From: Azospirillum rugosum
Lineage (GTDB): Bacteria > Pseudomonadota > Alphaproteobacteria > Azospirillales > Azospirillaceae
NCBI RefSeq assembly: GCF_017876155.1
Contig: NZ_JAGINP010000023.1
Location: forward strand, 62,001 to 126,000
Direction of reading: 5' to 3'
Length of the DNA stretch: 64,000 nt
A model generated the notes under the pieces. The model made no database searches, had not been told where the DNA came from, and was given only the letters and a program-made list of their open reading frames with translations. A program made the translations under genes and the position numbers. This document shows, piece by piece, positions 56,451-64,000 of this stretch (within the stretch, counting starts at the first letter, position 1; each line of letters begins with the position of its first letter).

Positions 56451-57341
56451 ATGATGATCGCCAACCTTGCCGCGCTCGGCGCCGCGCTCTGCTGGGCGGC
56501 GGGCGGGCTGATCGCCATCGGGCCGGTGCGCGCCATCGGGCCGATCGCCTTCAACCGGCTGCGCATGACCTGCGCCTTCCTCGGCCTGTCGGTCGCCACC
56601 ACGGCGCTCGGCACCTGGCACACGCTGGACCTGAGCGCCGCCGCCATCCTGGCCTTGTCGGGGGCGGTGGGCATCGTCGGCGGCGACACCGCGCTGTTCT
56701 GGGCGCTGGGGCGCATCGGCCCCCGGCGCAACTCCGTCATCTACGCGACCAACGCGCCGCTGACGGCCCTGCTCGCCTGGGTCCTGCTGGGGGAGGCGAT
56801 GGGGCCGTGGACGGCCATCGGCATCCTGCTGGTGACGGCCGGCGTCATGCTGGCGGTCCTCTTCCGTTCCGGCAACCAAAGCCACGACTGGGAGGCGGTG
56901 CGCGGGCGCCTGCTGGTCGGGGTCGGCGCCTGCCTCGTCGCGGCCTGCTGCCAGGCGGTGGGCTCGATCATCGCCAAGCCGGTGATGGCCGCCGGCACCG
57001 ACCCGATCGCCGCGGCGGCGGTGCGCGTCGGCACCTCCGGCCTGCTGCTGTTCGCGGGCGGGCTGCTGCCCGGCCAGCGCTTCGGCTTCGGGGCGGAGCT
57101 GACGCCGCGGCTGGTCGGGCAGGTGGCGGTCAACAGCTTCATCGGCCTGGGGCTCGGCATGACGCTCCTGCTGATCGGGCTGGCGCACGGCAACGCCGGC
57201 ATCGTCGCCACCCTGTCGGCGACCAGCCCCGTGCTGATCCTGCCCATGCTGTGGGTCTGGACCCGCCAGCTTCCCGGCGCCGGCGCCTGGGCGGGCGCCG
57301 CCGTCGCGGTGCTGGGCGTGGCGCTGATCGTCAACCGCTAG
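56451..57341 (+). CDS. EamA/DMT family permease
   Basis: 296 residues, ten membrane helices in two EamA repeats (about 5-135 and 155-290). IYATNAPLTALLAWVLLGEA is the typical end of the first repeat. Such permeases export amino acids or other metabolites. Substrate unknown. ATG 56451/56454 start at the first helix; no strong ribosome site is seen, so the start is a little uncertain. It converges with maiA, seven bases apart. Confidence 0.88.
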   Translation: MMIANLAALGAALCWAAGGLIAIGPVRAIGPIAFNRLRMTCAFLGLSVATTALGTWHTLDLSAAAILALSGAVGIVGGDTALFWALGRIGPRRNSVIYATNAPLTALLAWVLLGEAMGPWTAIGILLVTAGVMLAVLFRSGNQSHDWEAVRGRLLVGVGACLVAACCQAVGSIIAKPVMAAGTDPIAAAAVRVGTSGLLLFAGGLLPGQRFGFGAELTPRLVGQVAVNSFIGLGLGMTLLLIGLAHGNAGIVATLSATSPVLILPMLWVWTRQLPGAGAWAGAAVAVLGVALIVNR

Positions 57342-57348
57342 ACCAACC

Positions 57349-57987
57349 TCACTCCGCGTCCGGCTGCTGTTCCGGCATCGCGTCGGCGAAGGCCGGCAGC
57401 GCGAGACAGGCCTCCTCGATCCGCAGCAGGGTCGGGTAGCCGGACAGGTCGCTGCCGAAGCGGCGGGCGTTGTAGAGCTGCGGCACCAGCGCCACGTCGG
57501 CCAGAGTCGGCGTGTTGCCGTGGCAGAAGCGCCCGGTTTCCGGCTCCCGCGCCAGCTGGGCCTCCAGCCCCGTCAGGCCGACGGTGATCCAGTGCCGGTA
57601 CCAGCTGTCCACCTCCGCCTGGAAGTGCCCCATGCCGCCCTTCAGGTGCTGGAGGACGCGCAGGTTGTTCAGCGGGTGGATGTCGCAGGCCACCGCCAGC
57701 GCCAGCCCGCGCACCCGCGCGCGGTCCAGCGGGTGGGCGGGCAGCAGCGGCGGGTTCGGGTGCGTCTCGTCCAGATACTCGATGATGGCGAGCGACTGGG
57801 TGAGCACCCGCCCGTCCACCTCCAGCGCCGGCACGAGCTTGTGCGGGTTGAGGTCGGCGAAAGGCTCGGCGCTCTGCTCCCCCTTGCGCAGGTGGACGAA
57901 GGCCTGTTCGGCCGTGACGCCCTTCAGGTTCAGGGCGATGCGCACCCGAAAGGCGGCGGAGGAGCGGAAGTAGGTGTGAAGCTTCAT
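57349..57987 (-). CDS. maiA: maleylacetoacetate isomerase (GST zeta)
   Basis: 212 residues. It turns maleylacetoacetate into fumarylacetoacetate in tyrosine/homogentisate breakdown, using glutathione. The zeta-class loop is SSAAFRVRIALNLKGV: the catalytic Ser is kept, while the usual Cys of SSCxxRVRIAL is Ala. LTQSLAIIEYLDETHP and NTPTLADVALVPQLYNARRF are typical. The FAH-family hydrolase that would use its product is 1.1 kb away, which supports the pathway call. ATG 57987 is preceded by GGGAGG. Confidence 0.93.
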   Translation of the reverse strand: MKLHTYFRSSAAFRVRIALNLKGVTAEQAFVHLRKGEQSAEPFADLNPHKLVPALEVDGRVLTQSLAIIEYLDETHPNPPLLPAHPLDRARVRGLALAVACDIHPLNNLRVLQHLKGGMGHFQAEVDSWYRHWITVGLTGLEAQLAREPETGRFCHGNTPTLADVALVPQLYNARRFGSDLSGYPTLLRIEEACLALPAFADAMPEQQPDAE

Positions 57988-58075
57988 GATCCCTCCCGAT
58001 TCTTATCAGCCGCGGTCCCGGCTGCCCGGAACCGTCGGATTTCGTGACACAAACCATGCCATTGTTCCGGCTACA

Positions 58076-58106
58076 TATGTATCATGTGCCACCTATGCAT
58101 CATGTG
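58076..58106. promoter_or_regulatory. direct repeats upstream of the PaaX-type regulator
   Basis: TATGTATCATGTG (58076-58088) and TATGCATCATGTG (58094-58106) are direct repeats, 12 of 13 identical, 18 bp start to start, just before the regulator gene and between it and divergent maiA. A likely operator, perhaps for autoregulation. Their presence here also argues that translation starts downstream, at 58134. Confidence 0.45.
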
Positions 58107-58133
58107 GTCGCCCAGCCGAGAGTTCCCCGCCGC

Positions 58134-59099
58134 ATGCCCCGCCCCCGCCGCCCGGACGACCTCGTCGCACCGCTGCTCGACACCATCGCGCCCCGCGCCA
58201 AGTCGCTGATCGTCACGGTCTACGGCGACGCGGTGCTGCCGCATGGCGGGTCGGCATGGCTGGGCAGCCTGATCGAGCTGCTGGCGCATTTCGGGTTGAG
58301 CGAGCGGATCGTCCGCACCTCCGTCTTCCGGCTGTGCAAGGACGACTGGCTGATCAACACGCAGATCGGCCGGCGCAGCTACTACCGCGTGACGGAAAGC
58401 GGACAGGAGCGCTTCGCGGCGGCGGGCCGGCGCGTCTACGCCCCGCTGAACCGGGTGTGGGACCGCGGCTGGCACCTGCTGATGCTGCCCCCCGCCGCGC
58501 TGGACGCGGAGTCGCGCGACCGGCTGCGGCGGGAACTGGTCTGGCTGGGCTTCGGGGCGGCGGCGCCCAACGTCTTCGCCCATCCCGACTACGACGAGGC
58601 GGCGATGCACCGCCTGCTGGGAGAGCTGGGCGTGGCCGACAAGGTGGTGCACCTGAAGGCCACCCACGACCGCGCCGCCGGCCCCGGCGCGCTGCGCGAG
58701 ATGGTGCGCGGCTTCTGGGACGTGGACCGGCTGGAGCACGACTACGCCGGCTTCCTCGGCCGCTTCCGCCCGGTCTGGCAAGCGCTGGCGGCGGACGAGG
58801 CCACCGACCCGCGCGTCGCCTTCGTGCTGCGCACGCTGATGATCCATGACTTCCGCCGCATCCTGCTGCGCGACCCGATGCTGCCGCCCGACCTGCTGCC
58901 GCCGGACTGGCCGGGGCAGGAGGCGCGCACCCTGGCGCGCAACCTGTACCGGCGGCTCCGCCAGCCGTCGGAATCCTTCCTGATGACCGCGCTGACCACC
59001 GCCAACGGCCCGCTGCCGGAGGCGCAGCCGTCCTTCGACGCGCGTTTCGGCGGCCTGACGGACGGCGACGGGGACGGTCAGCCGGACGTCCGGCTGTAA
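58134..59099 (+). CDS. PaaX family transcriptional regulator
   Basis: 321 residues. The N-terminal winged helix (LIVTVYGDAVLPHGGSAWLG, then LSERIVRTSVFRLCKDDWL) and the central block WLGFGAAAPNVFAHPDY are those of PaaX, the phenylacetyl-CoA-responsive repressor of phenylacetate catabolism. ATG 58134 gives a start that lines up with PaaX; longer frames would place the upstream direct repeats inside the gene. Divergent from maiA. Its end overlaps the convergent FAH gene by 22 bases. The ligand is inferred only from the family. Confidence 0.88.
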   Translation: MPRPRRPDDLVAPLLDTIAPRAKSLIVTVYGDAVLPHGGSAWLGSLIELLAHFGLSERIVRTSVFRLCKDDWLINTQIGRRSYYRVTESGQERFAAAGRRVYAPLNRVWDRGWHLLMLPPAALDAESRDRLRRELVWLGFGAAAPNVFAHPDYDEAAMHRLLGELGVADKVVHLKATHDRAAGPGALREMVRGFWDVDRLEHDYAGFLGRFRPVWQALAADEATDPRVAFVLRTLMIHDFRRILLRDPMLPPDLLPPDWPGQEARTLARNLYRRLRQPSESFLMTALTTANGPLPEAQPSFDARFGGLTDGDGDGQPDVRL

Positions 59100-60100
59100 C
59101 GCACGACCTCCTGCTCGATGGCGCCGAAGACGGACGCGCCGGCCGCGTCGAACATCTCGATCCGCACGCGGTCGCCGAAGCGCAGGAAGGGGGTCTGCGG
59201 CTTGCCGTCCCGGATCGTCTCGATGGTGCGCATCTCCGCGATGCAGGAATAGCCGGCCCCGCCCTCCCTCACCGGCTTGCCCGGCCCGCCGTCCAGCTTG
59301 TTGGACACGGTGCCCGACCCGATGATGGAGCCGGCCACGAGGCTCCGCGTCTTCGCCGCGTGCGCCACCAGCGTCGGGAAGTCGAAGGTCATGTCCACGC
59401 CGGCATCGGGCCGGCCGAACAGGTCGCCGTTCAGGTGCGTGACCAGCGGCCGGTGGAGCTTGCGGCCGTCCCAGGCCGCGCCCAGCTCGTCCGGCGTCAC
59501 CGCCACGGGGGAGAAGCTGGAGGCCGGCTTGCTCTGGAAGAAGCCGAAGCCCTTGCCCAGCTCCGCCGGGATCAGGTTGCGCAAGCTGACGTCGTTGACC
59601 AGCATCAGCAGCCGGATGTGCCCGGCCACCTCGTCCGCCGACACGCCCATGGGCACGTCGCCGGTGACCACCGCGATCTCCGACTCGAAGTCGATGCCCC
59701 AGGCCTCGTCCGCCACCGGGATCGGGTCGCGGGGGCCCAGGAAGCCGTCGGAGCCGCCCTGGTACATCAGCGGGTCGGTCCAGAAGCTCGGCGGCATCTC
59801 CGCCCCGCGCGCCTTGCGCACAAGCTCCACATGGTTGACGTAGGCCGATCCGTCCGCCCACTGGTAGGCGCGCGGCAGCGGCGAGGCCGCCTTGGCAGGG
59901 TCGAAGGGCTCCCCCGCCGCCGGGTCGGCGTTCAGGGCGCGGTAGGCCTCCTCCAGCGCCGGCGCCACGGCCGCCCAGTCGTCGAGCGCCGCCTGCAAGG
60001 TCGCGGCAATATCGGGCACGGCGCGGCAGCGCGCGAGATCGGTCGACACCACGACGAGCGTGCCGTCCCGGCCGCCTTCTTTCAGGGTTGCCAGCTTCAT
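59078..60100 (-). CDS. fumarylacetoacetate hydrolase family protein
   Basis: 340 residues. DEAWGIDFESEIAVVTGDVP supplies the acidic metal ligands, with RNLIPAELGKGFGFFQSKPA, SFSPVAVTPDEL and GSGTVSNKLDGG as the catalytic blocks of the FAH superfamily. With maiA nearby it probably cleaves fumarylacetoacetate to fumarate and acetoacetate. Other FAH-family hydrolases act on related diketo acids, so this is likely but not certain. It is divergent from the MarR gene across a palindromic operator. Confidence 0.9.
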   Translation of the reverse strand: MKLATLKEGGRDGTLVVVSTDLARCRAVPDIAATLQAALDDWAAVAPALEEAYRALNADPAAGEPFDPAKAASPLPRAYQWADGSAYVNHVELVRKARGAEMPPSFWTDPLMYQGGSDGFLGPRDPIPVADEAWGIDFESEIAVVTGDVPMGVSADEVAGHIRLLMLVNDVSLRNLIPAELGKGFGFFQSKPASSFSPVAVTPDELGAAWDGRKLHRPLVTHLNGDLFGRPDAGVDMTFDFPTLVAHAAKTRSLVAGSIIGSGTVSNKLDGGPGKPVREGGAGYSCIAEMRTIETIRDGKPQTPFLRFGDRVRIEMFDAAGASVFGAIEQEVVRYSRTSG

Positions 60101-60141
60101 GCCGGGTCTCTCCTCCCCTTGTTCCTGTTGTCCTTGAAGCT

Positions 60142-60157
60142 AGTTTCAACTGAAACT
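60142..60157. promoter_or_regulatory. palindromic operator between FAH and MarR genes
   Basis: AGTTTCA-AC-TGAAACT is a perfect 7-bp inverted repeat with a 2-base spacer, the size and symmetry bound by MarR dimers. It lies 41 bases upstream of the FAH start and 78 upstream of the MarR start, so one site could control both genes. Confidence 0.65.
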
Positions 60158-60235
60158 GTTGCAAGCAGAAAATCGCGGCGCAGGATGGTGCTTTGCAACC
60201 GTCCGCAACCTCTCCAACCTCAGGCCCGACGACCC

Positions 60236-60745
60236 ATGGCTTCCCCCCGGCGCAAGCGCAGCGACACCGAACCCTCATCAACCGGGACCGCGAAGCTTCA
60301 CCTGACCCGCTTCCTGCCCTACCGCGTCTCGGTCCTGTCCAACGTGGTCAGCCACACGGTGGCGAAGCTCTACGACAAGCGGTTCGGCATCACGATCCCG
60401 GAATGGCGCATCATCGCCGTGCTCGGCAGCGGGGAAACGCTGAGCGCGGGGGAGATCGCGCAGCGCACGGCCATGGACAAGGTGCAGGTCAGCCGCGCCA
60501 TCAGCCGCATGCTCGACTCGGCGCTGATCCTGCGCGAATCGGGCGACACCGACCGGCGCAAGGCCCTGCTGACCCTGACGCCGAAGGCCCTGGAGATTTA
60601 CGCGGAGATCGTGCCCCTGGCACTCGCCTACGAGGCGCAGCTGACCAGCGCCCTGACGGAGGAGGAGGCCACGCAGCTCGACCGCCTGCTGATCAAGCTG
60701 CAAGCCCAGGCCGACCAGCTGGCCGCCACCCCCAACACCCCGTAG
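60236..60745 (+). CDS. MarR family transcriptional regulator
   Basis: 169 residues with the MarR winged helix: ITIPEWRIIAVLGSGETLSA, EIAQRTAMDKVQVSRAISRM and the wing ESGDTDRRKALLTLT. The divergent FAH gene and the palindrome between them suggest that it represses the homogentisate/aromatic branch and itself. The stop codon (TAG 60743-60745) lies inside palindromic repeat copy E. ATG 60236 is used; no strong ribosome site precedes it. Confidence 0.9.
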   Translation: MASPRRKRSDTEPSSTGTAKLHLTRFLPYRVSVLSNVVSHTVAKLYDKRFGITIPEWRIIAVLGSGETLSAGEIAQRTAMDKVQVSRAISRMLDSALILRESGDTDRRKALLTLTPKALEIYAEIVPLALAYEAQLTSALTEEEATQLDRLLIKLQAQADQLAATPNTP

Positions 60746-60826
60746 GTCGGGTGGAGCGCCAGCGCAACCCAACACACGCCGCCACGCAGACGCTGTTGGG
60801 TTTCGCTGCGCTCCACCCAACCTACG
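60741..60826. repeat. ~85-bp palindromic dispersed repeat, copy E
   Basis: Arms CGTAGGTCGGGTGGAGCGCC and CGCTGCGCTCCACCCAACCT, then ACG. It overlaps the last codon and supplies the stop of the MarR gene, and it ends four bases from the stop of the convergent ABC ATPase gene. Confidence 0.9.
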
Positions 60827-60830
60827 ATGC

Positions 60831-61603
60831 TCACGCAAAATCCTTGAAGCTGTCGGCCGCCGCGCGGTCGTAGCCCTGGCTGGCGCGCAGGAGCTGCTGC
60901 GTGTAGCCCTCCCGCGCCTCGCCGCGGCGCAAGGACGCCGCGTCCATCTCCTCCACGATGCGGCCGCGGTTCATGACGGCCAGCCGGTCGCACATGCCGG
61001 CGACGACCGCCAGGTTGTGGCTGACCAGCACGTAGGTCAGGGCGTGCTCCGCCCGCAGGCGCTTCAGCAGGTTCAGGATCTCCGCCTGCACCGACACGTC
61101 GAGCGCGGAGGTCGGCTCGTCCAGCAGCAGCACGCGCGGCTCCAGCACCAGGGCGCGGGCGATGGCGACGCGCTGGCGCTGCCCGCCGGAGAGCTGGTGC
61201 GGATAGCGGAAGCGGAACTGCGGCCCCAGGCCGACGTCGCGCAAGCTCCGGTCGATCCGCGCGTCGGCGTCGCCCAGCCGGTGGATGGCGATGGGCTCCG
61301 CCAGGATGCGGTCGATGGTGTGGCGCGGGTGGAGCGAGCCGTAGGGGTCCTGGAAGACCATCTGGCAGGACTTGAAGAAGGCCTTGTCGCGGTGCCGCGT
61401 CTGCGGCTTGCCGTCCACGGCGATGGTCCCGGTCCAGTCGTGGTTCAGCCCGACGACGGCGCGCAGCACCGTGGACTTGCCCGACCCCGACTCGCCGACC
61501 AGCCCGAAGCTCTCGCCCGGCTTCACGTCGAAGGACACGCCCTGGACGGCCGTCACGGCGTCGGCGCCATGGCCGAAGGTGACGCGGAGGTCCTGTACGG
61601 TGA

Positions 61604-61607
<4 letters not shown>
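60831..61607 (-). CDS. dipeptide/oligopeptide-type ABC ATPase (DppF-like)
   Basis: 258 residues. Walker A GESGSGKST, Q-loop MVFQDPYGSLHPRHT, signature LSGGQRQR, Walker B VLLLDEPTSALDVS and switch VSHNLAVV are complete. FQDPYGSLHPR is typical of the second ATPase of peptide/nickel-type importers. It is the last gene of a permease-permease-ATPase-ATPase operon read leftwards. In the undisturbed order its ATG would overlap the previous gene's TGA (ATGA), but an element now separates them. Confidence 0.93.
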
Positions 61608-62675
<1,068 letters not shown>

Positions 62676-62676
<1 letters not shown>

Positions 62677-63602
62677 CAGCCCTTCGGATCCAGAACGTCG
62701 CGCAGGCCGTCGCCCAGCAGGTTGAAGCCCAGGCTGACCACGAAGATGGCGATGCCGGGCATGGTGGCGACCCACCACTGCTCCAGCACATACTGGCGGC
62801 CGGTGGCGATCATGGCGCCCCATTCCGGCGCCGGCGGCTGCGCGCCGAGGCCGAGGAAGCCCAGCCCCGCCGCGGTCAGGATGATGCCCGCCATGTCCAG
62901 CGTCACCCGCACGATCAGCGAGGAGGAGCAGAGCGGCACCACATGGCCGAGGATGATCCGCGCCTTGGACGCCCCCTGCAACCGCACGGCGCTGATGAAG
63001 TCGCTGCGGCGGATGGTGATCGTCTCGGCCCGCGCGATGCGGGCGTAGGGCGGCCAGGAGGTGATGGCGATGGCGATGATCGCGTTCTCGATCCCCGGCC
63101 CCAGCGCCGAGACGAAGGCCAGCGCCAGGATCAGCTTCGGGAAGGCCAGGAAGATGTCGGTGACGCGCATCAGCACCGTATCGACCCAGCCGCCGAGATA
63201 GCCGGCGACCGTGCCGATCAGCAGCCCGGCCACCGGCGCCGTCACCGCGACCAGCAGGACGATCATCAGCGTCAGGCGCGACCCGTAGAGGATGCGCGAC
63301 AGGATGTCCCGCCCGAAGGCGTCGGTGCCCAGCCAATGCGCGCCGCTCGGCGGCAGCAGCCGCTGCCCGAGATCCTGGGCGAGCGGGTCGTAGGGGGCGA
63401 GCCACGGCGCGAGCACCGCCATCGCCACCAGCAGCAGCACGATGCCCAGCCCGACCACCGCCAGCGTGTTGCGCGTGAAGGTCAGCCAGCCGAGGTAGAG
63501 CCGCCCCAGCTTCGCCTGGGTGCGGGACTGCGGCGTCTCCGTCGTCAGCCAGGCGCGGAGCCCGCCGGCACCGGCCGCGGAGGCTTGCGTGTGGACGCTC
63601 AT
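62676..63602 (-). CDS. dipeptide-type ABC permease (DppC-like)
   Basis: 308 residues with six membrane helices. The N-terminal soluble stretch, then LAVVGLGIVLLLVAMAVLAP, the LGTDAFGRDILSRILYGSRL block and the EAA-type loop FISAVRLQGASKARII identify the DppC/OppC group. WLGTDAFGRD is its hallmark. ATG 63602 overlaps the previous permease stop as ATGA; its own stop overlaps the ATPase start. The substrate (peptide, nickel or other) cannot be told without the binding protein, which lies beyond the window. Confidence 0.93.
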
Positions 63603-64000
63603 CGGGCCCTCGGATCAAGCAGTCGGTACAGCAGGTCGGACAGCAGGTTCAGGCCGATGAAGACCGCACCCACCACCAGCGTGCCCCCCAGCACCGCGTT
63701 CATGTCGGCGCTGAGCAGCGAGTTGGTGATGTAGAGCCCCAGCCCCGGCCAGGCGAACACCGTCTCCGTCAGCACCGAGCCCTCCAGCAGGCCGGCGTAG
63801 GACAGCGCCACCACCGTGGTCAGCGGCACCGCGATGTTGCCCAGCGCGTGGCGCCAGATCACCCGCGCTTCCGACAGGCCCTTCACGCGGGCCGTCGTGA
63901 TGTACTCCTGCCGAAGCTGGTCCAGCATGAAGCTGCGCGTCATGCGCGCGATGTAGGCCACGCTGTAATAGCCGAGGATCGAGGCCGGCAGCATCAGATG
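63599..64000 (-). CDS. dipeptide-type ABC permease (DppB-like), 5' end outside the window
   Basis: The C-terminal ~130 residues are visible: YYSVAYIARMTRSFMLDQLR, then QEYITTARVKGLSEARVIW with the EAA loop, and ETVFAWPGLGLYITNSLLSA, all typical of DppB/OppB. It ends with an ATGA overlap into the DppC-like gene. The N-terminus, and probably the binding-protein gene, lie past position 64000. Confidence 0.9.
   Translation of the reverse strand, partial: HLMLPASILGYYSVAYIARMTRSFMLDQLRQEYITTARVKGLSEARVIWRHALGNIAVPLTTVVALSYAGLLEGSVLTETVFAWPGLGLYITNSLLSADMNAVLGGTLVVGAVFIGLNLLSDLLYRLLDPRAR

Overview
The window comes from a high-GC, Gram-negative, aerobic, motile proteobacterium. The hemC-hemD-mitofilin-like-HemY gene order, the DUF1178 and CheZ-type proteins, the many sensor kinases and the dense GC-rich intergenic palindromes fit an alphaproteobacterium of the Rhodospirillales, most like Azospirillum. 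That placement is an inference from gene content and composition. No rRNA, tRNA, CRISPR array, phage module or complete IS element was recognised.

Layout. 1-1.8 kb is a visibly AT-rich patch with one NACHT-type NTPase gene that is frameshifted and runs off the left edge; it ends abruptly at the acnA terminator and looks horizontally acquired. 1.9-12.1 kb holds aconitase, a periplasmic binding protein, a methyltransferase, a Nudix hydrolase, a DEDDh exonuclease, MtnA (methionine salvage) and an HWE/HisKA_2-type kinase. 12.2-16.8 kb is the acetate-uptake block: DUF485-ActP, followed after a strong terminator by a CBS/cNMP/nucleotidyltransferase protein (DUF294) and a degenerate DnaQ-fold partner. 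17-23.5 kb has DUF1178, a methyltransferase, a DegP/DegS-like protease, then CheZ, a pentapeptide-repeat protein and a NADAR protein. 23.6-28.5 kb is the haem operon hemC-hemD-mitofilin-like-HemY-like on the minus strand.

28.6-36 kb has small envelope or stress proteins, a nitrate/sulfonate/thiamine-precursor-type ABC importer and a large hybrid kinase. 36-41.3 kb carries an aldo/keto reductase, an amidoligase-glutamine amidotransferase pair of unknown product and another PAS kinase. 41.4-52.2 kb mixes a secreted low-complexity protein, a membrane chemoreceptor, an ABC exporter, a DUF4398-OmpA lipoprotein pair, DedA, NnrU, a P-loop kinase, CBS and DUF2934 proteins and a double cold-shock-domain protein. 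52.4-54.7 kb is cstA with its YbdD/YjiX partner. 54.7-57.3 kb has an overlapping nucleotidyltransferase-metallophosphoesterase pair and an EamA exporter. 57.3-60.7 kb looks like part of aromatic (tyrosine/phenylacetate) catabolism: MaiA, a PaaX-type regulator, an FAH-family hydrolase and a divergent MarR regulator with a palindromic operator between them. 60.8-64 kb is a dipeptide-type ABC importer (two ATPases, two permeases) leaving the window at the right edge.

Two dispersed repeat families shape the intergenic space: an ~85-bp palindrome built on GTAGGTTGGGTGGAGCG (four full copies, one half copy, mostly just after stop codons), and a GC-rich family with CCCTCCC/GGGAGGG-type inverted ends (five copies). 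One member of the second family has landed in the 3' end of the dipeptide-type ATPase gene. It has 37-bp inverted repeats, a C25G26 core and a 7-bp flanking duplication, and removing it on paper restores the normal stop codon and the ATGA overlap with the next gene. This is the clearest mobile-element story in the window. The best candidates for under-described biochemistry are the amidoligase pair, the nucleotidyltransferase-phosphoesterase pair and the DUF294/pseudo-exonuclease pair.
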